A DNA stretch of 48,080 bases, taken from positions 1 through 48,080 of the forward strand of contig JAKAHR010000027.1 in NCBI GenBank assembly GCA_021825365.1, in the 5' to 3' direction. The notes beneath the pieces are model-generated. The model had not been told where the DNA came from. It worked only from the letters and a program-made list of their open reading frames with translations, and made no database searches. This document shows, in pieces, positions 15,511 through 24,240 of the stretch. The translations under genes were made by a program, and so were the position numbers. Source of the DNA: Nitrospirota bacterium (lineage in GTDB: Bacteria > Nitrospirota > Thermodesulfovibrionia > Thermodesulfovibrionales > UBA6898). Each line of letters starts with the position of its first letter. The stretch's first letter is position 1.

Positions 15511-17313
15511 TTATGCTAGAAGTGTATTGAGGCTGTCCCTCAGGCTGTCTATCTTGTACGGCTTGCTCAACAGGCCTGAAAAGCCGTATGCCCGGTAGTC
15601 AGCAACAACGGGGTTGTCGGCATATCCGCTCGAGACGATCGCGACGACGCCAGGGTCGAACTCCCTGAGTCTGCTGATCGTCTCCTCGCCCCCCAGGCCC
15701 CCCTTCACCGTCAGATCAAGGATAACCACGTCAAAAGGCCGGCCGGACTCTTTCGCTGCAAGATACTTGTCAATCGCCTCCTGACCCTCCCGCGCCGTAT
15801 CCACCTCATGGCCGAGCGCCTCGAGCATTTCCGCCGCAACGATGCGGATCATCCCTTCGTCGTCCATGATCAGGACCCTGCCGGTGCGTCCTCCCGAAGG
15901 TGCAGGAGCAGCGCGCTTTTCCCCGGGAGGTGCACAGGATGGCACGTAGATGAAAAAGGTCGTGCCCTTGTCCGGACGCGACTCCACACTCATCGACCCG
16001 CCGTGGTTCCTGATGATCGAATACGAGGTGGCAAGCCCCAGACCGCTGCCCTTTTGTTTGGTCGTAAAGTAGGGGTCGAATATCTTTGACAGATATTTAT
16101 CCGGTATCCCGATCCCCGGGTCCTGAACAGCGATGCGGACAAACGCACCCCCTTCCGGAAGCGACGGCTCTCCAGGGGGGAATTCGACATTGTCCGCAGA
16201 GATCATGATGGTGCCTCCGTCAGGCATCGCCTCGCTCGCATTCAGAACGACATTCTGTATCACCTGGCCCATCTGTCCTTCGTCAGCCTCCACGGACCAG
16301 AGGTCATCGTCGATAAAAAGGCGATAATCGCAGCGGGAGCCGCTCAGGGCGAACTTGGCCGCGTTCTCCAGCACCTGCCGGAGGGAGATGCGCTCCTTCA
16401 CCGGCTTGCCTCCCTTGGCAAAGGTCAGCAGCTGCGACGTGAGGTTCACGGACATCTGGAGGGCCTTTTCCGCCTGTTCGAGCATGGATCCCGCCTTCTC
16501 CTTCTGATCGAGGTTTATCCTCGCCATCGACAGATAGCCGAAGACCCCCTGAAGCAGGTTGTTGAAATCGTGGGCGATGCCCCCTGCCAATGTCCCGATC
16601 GCCTCGAGTTTCTGGGTCTTCAGCCTCTCCGCCTCGAGGAGGTGGCGGTCCGTTACGTCACGGACGGTCTCGATCGCCGCGACGAATGATCCGCTGGAAT
16701 CATTCACCGGGAATGCCTTTTTTTCGACATAGGTAAATCTTCCCCGCGCGTCCTGGGATCTGAACTCGACCACGCAGGCGGCGCCGGTTTCGAAGGCCCG
16801 CTTCACCGAGCAATCCCTGCCTTCTTCAGAGCAGGGCCTGCGCAGCTTGTGGGTGACCTCATAGCACGGCCTGCCGGAGATACTGTCCAGGGAGAGACCG
16901 GCCCACTCGCAATAGGACCGGTTTGCGGTCAATATCCGGTAATCCGGGTCAATCAGCAGGATCGCCTCATCCACGTTGTCGATGATGCTCCTGATCAGCT
17001 CCTCCTGCCGGCGAAGCGCGTCCTCAGCCTGTTTCCGTTCCCGTATCTCCGTTGCGAGTTCCTCGTTCGCCTTCCTGAGATCTGCCGTGCGTTCAGCGAC
17101 CGTGCTTTCAAGACCTTCCTGGACATCGCTCAGGATATCTTCGGTATGCCGGAGGCTCTTGATGATCTTCATGAACTCGTTCGCATCGCTGAGGGCCTTC
17201 TTCCCTGCCTGCTCGGCGATGGCGCGGTAGTAGTCCCTCTCCGCCTCCACCTGTGCCAGTTTCTCCAGAGGCGATCCGGAGGCGGTCTTCTCTTCTCCCG
17301 GTTCTCCTGTCAT
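15511..17313 (-). CDS. Hybrid histidine kinase with PAS and receiver domains
   Basis: 600 residues from the ATG at 17313, which has GGAGGA at the right distance; it starts one base after the FIST gene stop. No membrane segment is seen, so it is cytoplasmic. Order: coiled coil (about 20-110), PAS domain (about 115-235) with a Cys-containing loop, then HisKA with the phospho-acceptor in GGIAHDFNNLLQG (about 260-275). The HATPase_c domain has NVVLNASEAMPDGG, DPGIGIPDKY and GSGLGL. The C-terminal receiver (about 475-600) has the acidic DDE and the phospho-Asp in VVILDL. Coupling to the upstream FIST protein suggests FIST supplies the ligand-sensing part. A target regulator is not encoded next to it. 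Confidence 0.88.
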   Translation of the reverse strand: MTGEPGEEKTASGSPLEKLAQVEAERDYYRAIAEQAGKKALSDANEFMKIIKSLRHTEDILSDVQEGLESTVAERTADLRKANEELATEIRERKQAEDALRRQEELIRSIIDNVDEAILLIDPDYRILTANRSYCEWAGLSLDSISGRPCYEVTHKLRRPCSEEGRDCSVKRAFETGAACVVEFRSQDARGRFTYVEKKAFPVNDSSGSFVAAIETVRDVTDRHLLEAERLKTQKLEAIGTLAGGIAHDFNNLLQGVFGYLSMARINLDQKEKAGSMLEQAEKALQMSVNLTSQLLTFAKGGKPVKERISLRQVLENAAKFALSGSRCDYRLFIDDDLWSVEADEGQMGQVIQNVVLNASEAMPDGGTIMISADNVEFPPGEPSLPEGGAFVRIAVQDPGIGIPDKYLSKIFDPYFTTKQKGSGLGLATSYSIIRNHGGSMSVESRPDKGTTFFIYVPSCAPPGEKRAAPAPSGGRTGRVLIMDDEGMIRIVAAEMLEALGHEVDTAREGQEAIDKYLAAKESGRPFDVVILDLTVKGGLGGEETISRLREFDPGVVAIVSSGYADNPVVADYRAYGFSGLLSKPYKIDSLRDSLNTLLA

Positions 17314-17314
17314 G

Positions 17315-18547
17315 TTACCGTTCCTCCGTAAGGATAAGCAGCACGCCGGTCCAGTCAAGCCCCCTGCTCCTGCCCAGAAGGGGCGCTATTTCGACCCCTG
17401 AATAAAAGCCGAAGAGGGGGACAGAGGACGCGCACAGTTGTCTTTGCACCTCCGCAGCCTCCTCTTCCGCGGAGAAGGACTGCTCCGCGGTCCTGCCCGC
17501 GCAGTCGATATAGATTCCGAAGAAGGGCCTCCTGCCGTCAGCCGCGATGCGGCCGAGGAGTTCGGCGGTATCGTCCCTGACCGACTGGTGCATCATCCTG
17601 TTGTCCCGGACCATGAACTGCACCTCCATACCGACTGCGAGATCCGGCTCGAACATGGCGATCCCTTTCCTGTCCGGCGTGACGCCGGTGATGAGACGGT
17701 TCACATAATCGCCTTCGCGGGGAACGCCGAATCTCTCCCCGTAGTTTACGCCGATCGTCAGGCAGTTCACCACCGGCCGTTCCTCCTGCCACTGCGCGTT
17801 CCCGAAGATCCGGTCGATGAGCGTCACGACCGGTATCCCGTCCAGTTCATAAATGATCTGCCCCTCCATGGTGGTGATCCGGTGATAGATACCGTCGAGG
17901 GGGACACAGCCGTGCATGATCGAGTGATAGAAGGAAAACACGCCTGACATCATGCACCCGACTACATGCCGGGTCTCGACCGTTGAGCCGCAGAACTGGC
18001 GGGTCGGATTAAAACCGTAGTCGCCGACGAGCCCTGCTCCGAAGATCGGTATGCTGCCGGCCAGTTTTCTTTCCATGCCGAGAAGAAGCGGAGCTGAGGA
18101 GTTCAGCACCGGAGGGCCGGGGTTGCCCGGGGGAACACGCACCGAGTCGTAGAACGTCAGTAACAGCCGGTCGCTTCCGCCCCTTGGAAGCCTCTCGGCC
18201 AGAAGACCTCCGGCAGCCTCTTCTCCTTTAAGTATGTCTCCGGCAGAGGCGGTGGCAAACCCGACCCCATCCGACTGAACCATAGCCACGGCAGCAGGGA
18301 AGCCGCGATACGACAGGTAATCGTTGGTAATGACGCCGATGGCCGAGCCGCCGATGACCGGGGCCTCACGTCCTGCCGCCTCCCTGATCCCCGCGAAAAA
18401 GGCCTCGTGATCGAGGAGGCCGCTGCAAAAGGCGATAATCAGGTCAGCATGACTGATTCCTCCGGATCGCGCCGCTGATTCAGCGACCTGCCTTCCCAGG
18501 AGGAGACTGTCTTTCCCGTTGCCGTGGCCTATGCCTACTCGCGTCAC
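17315..18547 (-). CDS. FIST-domain sensory protein
   Basis: 410 residues with both FIST parts. The N-terminal part has the LIIAFCSG..D..FFAGIREAAG pattern and a GGSAIG stretch. The C-terminal FIST_C part has LFGFYSGVEIAPL...GLDWTGVL near the end. FIST domains are proposed small-ligand sensors, often found with kinases or methyl-accepting proteins. No transmembrane helix or output domain is present, so it probably passes its signal to the kinase encoded one base downstream. The start is a GTG at 18547 with a weak ribosome binding site. The divergent mini-protein gene begins 76 bases away. Confidence 0.85.
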   Translation of the reverse strand: MTRVGIGHGNGKDSLLLGRQVAESAARSGGISHADLIIAFCSGLLDHEAFFAGIREAAGREAPVIGGSAIGVITNDYLSYRGFPAAVAMVQSDGVGFATASAGDILKGEEAAGGLLAERLPRGGSDRLLLTFYDSVRVPPGNPGPPVLNSSAPLLLGMERKLAGSIPIFGAGLVGDYGFNPTRQFCGSTVETRHVVGCMMSGVFSFYHSIMHGCVPLDGIYHRITTMEGQIIYELDGIPVVTLIDRIFGNAQWQEERPVVNCLTIGVNYGERFGVPREGDYVNRLITGVTPDRKGIAMFEPDLAVGMEVQFMVRDNRMMHQSVRDDTAELLGRIAADGRRPFFGIYIDCAGRTAEQSFSAEEEAAEVQRQLCASSVPLFGFYSGVEIAPLLGRSRGLDWTGVLLILTEER

Positions 18548-18577
18548 AGTTCTAGTTTACTCTTTTTCTCCTCCCTC

Positions 18578-18608
18578 TTGAAGGCAGGCGGATGAGGAGT
18601 GATATAAT
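18578..18608 (+). promoter_or_regulatory. Candidate promoter for the Cys-rich mini-protein
   Basis: TTGAAG (18578-18583) and a perfect TATAAT (18603-18608), spaced 19 bases, slightly long. The start codon is 15 bases after the -10, giving a very short leader. Confidence 0.4.
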
Positions 18609-18623
18609 AGGGGTGGACGTCGT

Positions 18624-18812
18624 ATGAAAGCCGCGGGAATATCAGCCGGAAAGAACATCCCGAAAAAAACCTCTGTAAAAGAAAGGGCGGGTTCCCGGCG
18701 TCCGTCAGCCTATGGGGAAACAGCCCCTATCTGCATGAACGCCGGATGCGTTCTGAGAAAGAAGGCGAAATGCTTCGGCTTTGAGGGGTGCCCGGGATTT
18801 CAGGGATCCTGA
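18624..18812 (+). CDS. Small Cys-rich protein, unknown
   Basis: 62 residues. The basic N-terminal half (Lys/Arg/Ser-rich) is followed by four Cys in CMNAGCVLRKKAKCFGFEGC, a possible metal or Fe-S site. A TATAAT lies directly upstream and AGGGGTGG precedes the ATG. It ends nine bases before the convergent RodZ-like gene. Expression signals and the clustered Cys argue for a real gene, but no family was recognised. Confidence 0.5.
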   Translation: MKAAGISAGKNIPKKTSVKERAGSRRPSAYGETAPICMNAGCVLRKKAKCFGFEGCPGFQGS

Positions 18813-18821
18813 CCCGACCGA

Positions 18822-19517
18822 TTATGGCGCAGGCAGGGTAAGGGTCTTGACCTGCCCTTTCTCGCCGGGCGTTCCGAGGTCGCGTCCGTCAAGGTTCATG
18901 CGGATGCCTCCTGCATTCCCTATCTTCATCTGCACCTTTTGCGAAAACGTCCAGTTCTTTATTTCACCCGGCTTCAGCAGTATCTCTTCAGTCTTTCCGT
19001 CACTCGTCTTCACCGAGAGCCATGTCCTGTCAAGGGCTGCGATCGAAAGCTGATGCTCGCCCCTTTCAGGCGCGACCGCCGGCGCAGGGGCGGGCGGCAG
19101 CGCCGCAGGCCGTTCAGGCCCGGCGGCCTCCTTCTTCGTTGCAGAAGTCCGTTCCGGTGCGGAACCCCGGAGAAGAGGGTACAGGAAATAGAACACACCG
19201 CCGGCGACAATAAGCACCGCTATGAAATAGACGATCCGGGGGCTCCTTTTCTGGGAATAGCCGACAGGTATGATCGTCGAAGGGGGGGGCTGCGAAAGGC
19301 GCGTTGTATAGATATCGACGATCGATTCGGCGTCGACCTTGAGGTAGGCTGCATAACACCTGATATAGCCGACGGTATAGACCGGGGCGGGGAGTTTGTC
19401 GAAGGAGTCGTTTTCTATGGAAACAAGATAGTCAGTTTTGATTTTTAGAATATCTGCAATTTCCGGAATAGTAAGCCCCAAATTCTCTCTCTGTTGCTTC
19501 AGGATCTCTCCGGCCAC
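18822..19517 (-). CDS. rodZ: RodZ-like helix-turn-helix membrane protein
   Basis: 231 residues: an N-terminal HTH of the HTH_25/Xre type (about 5-75, with LKQQRENLGLTIPEIA), one transmembrane helix (about 93-115), a Pro/Ala-rich linker and a C-terminal periplasmic beta domain of the DUF4115 type (about 150-230). RodZ links MreB to the cell-wall elongation machinery. The architecture is diagnostic, though many genomes hold RodZ-like proteins with no proven role in shape. The start is GTG at 19517 with GGGGTAAAA upstream. Confidence 0.82.
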   Translation of the reverse strand: MAGEILKQQRENLGLTIPEIADILKIKTDYLVSIENDSFDKLPAPVYTVGYIRCYAAYLKVDAESIVDIYTTRLSQPPPSTIIPVGYSQKRSPRIVYFIAVLIVAGGVFYFLYPLLRGSAPERTSATKKEAAGPERPAALPPAPAPAVAPERGEHQLSIAALDRTWLSVKTSDGKTEEILLKPGEIKNWTFSQKVQMKIGNAGGIRMNLDGRDLGTPGEKGQVKTLTLPAP

Positions 19518-19654
19518 GTTTTACCCCGGGAATTTTTTAATAACAATAACATATCCATGGTTCATTAGCAAATTAAAAAACGCCCGCAGCAGCCCTTCGG
19601 AAGGGCCTGGCCCAACGGGATAATCGTAAACCGATCATGGTAAGATAGTTGACA

Positions 19655-20920
19655 ATGAGACGGGTAGTCATAACGGGGATCGGCGCGGTCACTCCCCTTG
19701 CCAACAGCTTTGAAGACTCCTGGAAGGCGATCATCTCCGGACAATCCGGTATTGATCTTATCTCGAGGTTCGACACCGCCGGCCTGCCGTGGAAGGTGGC
19801 GGGAGAGGTGAAAGGGTTTGATGCGGCATGTTATATAAGCCTCAAGGAGCAGAGACGGCTCGACCCCTTTGTCCAGTACGCCGTCGCTGCGGCCCTGATG
19901 GCTGCCGAAGACTCCGGACTCCTTGCAGCAGACAACGCGGGGTATGCAGCCTCAGGAGGGGTCATCGTCGGGTCGAGCAGGGGCGGTATCAGCACGATCG
20001 AGCAGGCATGCGGCAGGCCCTCTCAGCTGCAGGGGGCAACCGAAACCAGACGCCGCCGCGTATCATCGTACCTCATGCCCGCCTCCACCACCGGCATGGC
20101 CTCATCCTTCATCTCCCAGAAACTGGGGATACGGGGGCATTGTCTGGGAATATCCAATGCCTGCGCCTCCGGGGCAAATGCGGTCGGCGAGGCGTTCCGG
20201 CTCATTCGCGGAGGATACCCCGGCCCCGTGGTGGCAGGTGGTTCCGAGGCGGTTGTCTGCAGGTTCTGCCTTGAGGGATACGGGGCCACGGGCGCCCTTT
20301 CGAAGGGGACCGACGCCTCGGCAAGCAGGCCCTTTGACAGAAACAGGGACGGGTTCGTCCTGGCAGAAGGCGCCTGCATTCTTATCCTTGAAGAACTTGG
20401 TGCAGCGATGAGGCGGCGTGCGGCGGTTTTCGGGGAGATTTCGGGATACGGCACATCCGCAGACGCCTTCCACCAGACCCGTCCCCACAGTGAGGGTGAG
20501 GCACGGGCGCTGGCAGCTGCCCTGGCTGACGCCGTCGTGCCCCCCGGAGATATCGACTGCGTAAATGCCCACGCAACGGGAACGGTGATGGGAGACGCTG
20601 CAGAATGCAGGGCGATGGAGCGCGTCTTCGGGAAGCGGGCAGCGGAGATCCCTGTCAGCGCACTCAAATCCATGACCGGCCATATGCTCGGCGCCTCAGG
20701 GGCGCTCGAAATCGCATCTATGGCGATGAGCCTCAGGGAGGGGATACTGCTTCCGACGATCAATCTGACAGGGCAGGACCCCCGGTGCAGCGTCCATACC
20801 ACCCCCGTTGCCGAGCGCGCCGATCTTCGAATCGGCCTTTCCAGTTCCTTCGGCTTCGGCGGGGTTAACGCGGCGGTCGTGCTGAAGAGATTCGAAGAAG
20901 GTCAGACCGGCTTCTCATAG
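19655..20920 (+). CDS. fabF: Beta-ketoacyl-ACP synthase II-like enzyme
   Basis: 421 residues from the ATG at 19655; a TTG two codons earlier is possible. It condenses malonyl-ACP with an acyl chain. The thiolase-fold triad is intact: Cys170 in SNACASGANAV, His306 in NAHATGT and His343 in MTGHMLGASGALE, with Lys338. Length and a GFGGVNAAVVL end fit KAS II (FabF). No other fatty-acid synthesis gene is next to it, which is unusual for a housekeeping fabF, and it converges on the ceramide operon with a 19-base overlap. It could be a dedicated chain-elongating enzyme for that pathway or for another lipid; this is inference. Confidence 0.85.
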   Translation: MRRVVITGIGAVTPLANSFEDSWKAIISGQSGIDLISRFDTAGLPWKVAGEVKGFDAACYISLKEQRRLDPFVQYAVAAALMAAEDSGLLAADNAGYAASGGVIVGSSRGGISTIEQACGRPSQLQGATETRRRRVSSYLMPASTTGMASSFISQKLGIRGHCLGISNACASGANAVGEAFRLIRGGYPGPVVAGGSEAVVCRFCLEGYGATGALSKGTDASASRPFDRNRDGFVLAEGACILILEELGAAMRRRAAVFGEISGYGTSADAFHQTRPHSEGEARALAAALADAVVPPGDIDCVNAHATGTVMGDAAECRAMERVFGKRAAEIPVSALKSMTGHMLGASGALEIASMAMSLREGILLPTINLTGQDPRCSVHTTPVAERADLRIGLSSSFGFGGVNAAVVLKRFEEGQTGFS

Positions 20921-22002
20921 ATCCGGTACTGCTTGTACAACTCTCCGCCGATCATCTCGATGATATTCTGGATGGCAAAGTTGTCTTCGAGGATCCACGA
21001 GAATTCAATCCGGTGGTAGCCGCCCCGCCTGACCGCATAATACCCTTCCCGCAGCAGGAGAGCATCGACCGCCTTGTTGCGGAACTCCTTCTTGATGCCG
21101 AGGAGCATCAGCCGAAGGTCGGTTATCCTGCGTGAATAGTAGAGCGCCTTCACGATGCTCACCGGGTTCAGGCTTCCCTTCATCCTGATAAGGACCTTAT
21201 TGAAATCGGGGACAAGACCCAAAAAGCCGATGGGACAGCCATCCTCTTCAGCGACGAAGGTCAGTTCGGGGACGATGATCTGCTTCAGCCTTCCTCCGGA
21301 ATAGCGTATCTCGTCATCCGTCATGGGTATGAATCCCCAGTTGTTCTCCCAGGCTGAATTGTATACATCCTTGAAGATCATCATCTCCTCGTCGAACCGC
21401 TTCATCTGAAACGGCCTGACGGATATGCCCCGCTTTTCAGCGATCGCGGCGACGCGCAGGACCTTTTCCGGAAGGTGATCGCGTACGCGGTAGATGTAGG
21501 CGTAGAGGTCCTTCGCCTTCTCCATCCCGCAGTCGCGGGCAAGCCGGTTGTAATAGGGACGGTTATAGGGCATCATGAGCATCGGCGGCTCTTCGAACCC
21601 CTCCAGCAGGAAACCGCACTCCTCGTTTGTCGAGAAGTTCATCGGCCCGCGCATGAGGGTCATGCCCTCCTCCCTCAGGTGGGCGGCGGCGCGTTCGAAC
21701 AGCGCCCGGGCGACCCCCGTGTCTTCAACCGCATCGAAGAAACCGAAGAATCCGGTCTTGTCATGGTGGACCTTGTTATGGAGGGGATTGATGATGGAGG
21801 CTATCCTGCCCGCGGTCTTCCCGTCCTTCAGCGCGACAAAATAGCGGACCCGCGCATGCCTCACAAACGGATTGCCCCCGGAGAAATGCACCCGCATGTC
21901 GCGGGTCAGCTGCGGCACAAAATGGGGGTCGCCGGCATACAGCCTCAGGGGAAAGCGGATGAAGTCACCGAGGGATCCGGATGCCTCAATGACCTCGATC
22001 AT
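20902..22002 (-). CDS. bcerS: GNAT-fold acyltransferase, probable bacterial ceramide synthase
   Basis: 366 residues of the YghO-like GNAT family: the FIRFPLRLYAGDPHFVPQL start, the GMTLMRGPMNFSTNEECGFL core, LMMPYNRPYY, and a C-terminal GNAT half with FNKVLIRMKG and a final IEFSWILEDN. In Caulobacter the N-acylation step of ceramide synthesis is done by a protein of this GNAT-like type, whose gene accompanies a serine palmitoyltransferase and an SDR reductase, exactly the context here. Its ATG shares one base with the stop of the upstream gene (TGATG), so translation is coupled. Without that context it would only be called an N-acetyltransferase-like protein. Confidence 0.7.
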   Translation of the reverse strand: MIEVIEASGSLGDFIRFPLRLYAGDPHFVPQLTRDMRVHFSGGNPFVRHARVRYFVALKDGKTAGRIASIINPLHNKVHHDKTGFFGFFDAVEDTGVARALFERAAAHLREEGMTLMRGPMNFSTNEECGFLLEGFEEPPMLMMPYNRPYYNRLARDCGMEKAKDLYAYIYRVRDHLPEKVLRVAAIAEKRGISVRPFQMKRFDEEMMIFKDVYNSAWENNWGFIPMTDDEIRYSGGRLKQIIVPELTFVAEEDGCPIGFLGLVPDFNKVLIRMKGSLNPVSIVKALYYSRRITDLRLMLLGIKKEFRNKAVDALLLREGYYAVRRGGYHRIEFSWILEDNFAIQNIIEMIGGELYKQYRIYEKPV

Positions 22003-23228
22003 CAGATGAGGCCGATGGACCTGCCCACTTTTTCGAAGGCACGGAGAACGATATCGAGATGCTCCTCGGTATGGGTCGCCATGTAGCTCGTCCTGATGAT
22101 CGCCTTGCCGGTGGGGACCGCCGGACTCACCGCCACGTTGGCGAAGACCCCTTCCTGCTGGAGCATCATGATCATGGTGAAGGCCTTGAGGTCGTCTCCG
22201 ACGAGGATGGGGATGATCGGCGTCTCCGTCGGTCCGATCTCAAACCCGAGGGCCCTGAACCCCTTCTGCATCTTCTCGGTATTTGCCCAAAGCCTCCTGA
22301 GCCGCTCGGGCTCGTTCTCGATGATGTCGACCGCAGCGCTCACCGCTGCTACGGATGCCGGCGGGGGACTGGCGCTGAAGATGAGGGCACGGGCAAAATG
22401 CTTGATAAAGTGTACGACCTTCTCTTCGCCGGCGATAAACCCGCCGATAGAGGCGAGGGATTTGCTGTAGGTGCCCATGACAAGGTCCACTTCCTTCTCA
22501 AGGCCGAAGTGTTCGGCGGTCCCCCTGCCGGTCTTCCCGAGAACGCCGATGCCGTGGGCATCATCCACCATAAGGCGGGAGTTGTATTTCCTGGCAAGGG
22601 CCACCACCTCCGGCAGATTGACGATGTCCCCCTCCATGCTGAAGACGCCGTCGACCACGATCAGTTTCTTCCGGTCCTTGTTATCGATGAGAAGGCGTTC
22701 GAGGTCGGCCATATCATTGTGCCTGAACTTCTTCACCTCGGCATACGAGAGGCGGCACCCGTCGATGATGCTTGCATGGTCCATCTTGTCGATAATGACC
22801 ACATCGTCCTTGCCCGCGATCGCCGAAATGACTCCGAGGTTCACCTGGAAACCGGTCGAAAAGACGAGGGCGGACTCCTTGCGGATAAACCGGGCGAGTT
22901 TCTCCTCGAGCCTGACGTGAATGTCGAGGGTGCCGTTGAGGAACCGCGACCCGGCGCACCCCGAACCGTACTTCTTCACCGCATCGAGGGCAGCGTCCTT
23001 CACCTTCGGGTGGTTGGTAAGACCGAGGTAGTTGTTCGAACCCACCATGATCATCCGCTGGCCCTTGATCGTCACTTCAGGGTCCTGGGCGCTCTCGATC
23101 ACCCTGAAATACGGGTAGAGCTCGGCCGCCATCAGTTCCTTGGCCTTCGTAAACCGGTAACACTTATCGAACAGATCTGCGGATTTATCTATAGCCATCG
23201 GTGAATTCTGTACCAGTCTGCCGTCCAT
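22002..23228 (-). CDS. spt: Serine palmitoyltransferase-like alpha-oxoamine synthase
   Basis: 408 residues from the ATG at 23228, which has a strong AAGGGAT ribosome binding site; it overlaps the reductase gene by 40 bases. This is a fold type I PLP enzyme that joins an acyl thioester to an amino acid with loss of CO2. Markers: NNYLGL, GSGCAGSRFLNGTLDIH (about 88-104), DDAHGIGVLG (about 222-231) and the PLP lysine Lys256 in TYSKSLASIGGF. 8-Amino-7-oxononanoate synthase (BioF) and KBL are close relatives. No biotin genes are nearby, while the reductase and GNAT partners point to 3-ketosphinganine synthesis from serine and acyl-ACP or acyl-CoA. Confidence 0.8.
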   Translation of the reverse strand: MDGRLVQNSPMAIDKSADLFDKCYRFTKAKELMAAELYPYFRVIESAQDPEVTIKGQRMIMVGSNNYLGLTNHPKVKDAALDAVKKYGSGCAGSRFLNGTLDIHVRLEEKLARFIRKESALVFSTGFQVNLGVISAIAGKDDVVIIDKMDHASIIDGCRLSYAEVKKFRHNDMADLERLLIDNKDRKKLIVVDGVFSMEGDIVNLPEVVALARKYNSRLMVDDAHGIGVLGKTGRGTAEHFGLEKEVDLVMGTYSKSLASIGGFIAGEEKVVHFIKHFARALIFSASPPPASVAAVSAAVDIIENEPERLRRLWANTEKMQKGFRALGFEIGPTETPIIPILVGDDLKAFTMIMMLQQEGVFANVAVSPAVPTGKAIIRTSYMATHTEEHLDIVLRAFEKVGRSIGLI

Positions 23229-24148
23229 TTTATCCCTTCCCTTAGCGTAATTGATGTCCTGAACTCCAGTTCGTTCCGCGCCCTGCTGCCGTCGCATGTC
23301 CAGTTGGAAAAACGGAAATCGTTCATCCGGTCACGGTTAATTATACCTTTTTTGCCGATTTTTTGGCCGACAAACGCCAGTATGGGCAGCAGCGAGCAGG
23401 GCAGCCGTATTTTCATCGCCTTTGTTCCCAGCGCCTCTCCGATCTCGCCGGCGATATCGTCGTTAGTATATACGAAATCGTCCGCCAAAAAAAACGTCCT
23501 TCCCACAGCCTCCCCGCGCTCGGCGGCGGTGATGATCCCCTGGACGAGGTCCTCCACGTACAGGAAGGAGTAGTGGCACCTCCCCCAGTAGGGAAATACC
23601 CCCCTGTTCACCATCTGGAAGACGACGAACAGGTCCGTGTCCCGCGGCCCGTACACAGCCGGAGGCCGGATGATGGTCACCGGCATCAGTCCTTTATATT
23701 CGAGAACAGCACGCTCGCCGGCGAGCTTGCTCCTGCCGTAGGAGGAGACCGGCTGGGCCGGGGCGTCCTCTCCCACCGGCCGGCCGTCCCTGCTGGGGCC
23801 GATGGCCGCAAGACTGCTCAGATAGACAAACCTCTTCAGCCGCGTGTTCCCTGCGGCGGCCCCGAGGAGGTTGCGTGTACACTCCTCGTTCGCCCTGAAG
23901 AATTCGCGCTCGCTCTGCGCCTTGGTGGCCCCTGCCACATGAAAGATGACGTCAAAATCAGCCAGGGCCCCGGCATAGGAAGAGGGTTCGGCCAGGTCAA
24001 ATCTGAGATGCTCTACGGTCAGATGTTCAATCCACCTGAGGTTGGAGGACGGACGCGTGAGGCAGGTCACCTCATAGCCTTTCTTGAGCAACGCCTCGGC
24101 GAGATAACTGCCGATGAAACCTGCCGCTCCTGTCACCAGGGCTTTCAT
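23189..24148 (-). CDS. cerR: NAD-dependent SDR, probable ceramide reductase
   Basis: 319 residues of the extended short-chain dehydrogenase/epimerase type: the nucleotide-binding GAAGFIGS at 7-14, DFDVIFHVAGAT (about 64-75), the catalytic Ser near 111-112 and YGRSK (Tyr137, Lys141), then RPPAVYGPRD. In Caulobacter an SDR of this kind (cerR) reduces the keto group of the acylated ceramide precursor. Here it leads the operon with the synthase genes behind it. A sugar-nucleotide epimerase would look similar by motif alone, so the assignment rests on context. A TTGACT/TAACAA promoter lies just upstream. Confidence 0.72.
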   Translation of the reverse strand: MKALVTGAAGFIGSYLAEALLKKGYEVTCLTRPSSNLRWIEHLTVEHLRFDLAEPSSYAGALADFDVIFHVAGATKAQSEREFFRANEECTRNLLGAAAGNTRLKRFVYLSSLAAIGPSRDGRPVGEDAPAQPVSSYGRSKLAGERAVLEYKGLMPVTIIRPPAVYGPRDTDLFVVFQMVNRGVFPYWGRCHYSFLYVEDLVQGIITAAERGEAVGRTFFLADDFVYTNDDIAGEIGEALGTKAMKIRLPCSLLPILAFVGQKIGKKGIINRDRMNDFRFSNWTCDGSRARNELEFRTSITLREGIKWTADWYRIHRWL

Positions 24149-24160
24149 AGGGTGCCTCTA

Positions 24161-24189
24161 TTGTTATGGAAAGAACCGCGAATAGTCAA
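24161..24189 (-). promoter_or_regulatory. Sigma-70-type promoter for the ceramide operon
   Basis: On the minus strand TTGACT (24184-24189), a 17-base spacer and TAACAA (24161-24166). The -35 is good and the -10 is weak. The leader before the ATG at 24148 would be only a few bases. Confidence 0.4.
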
Positions 24190-24240
24190 GTCCGGGGAAG
24201 GCTCGCGACGTGCCTCTCCGCCAGGGGTGCAGCGGGATAT

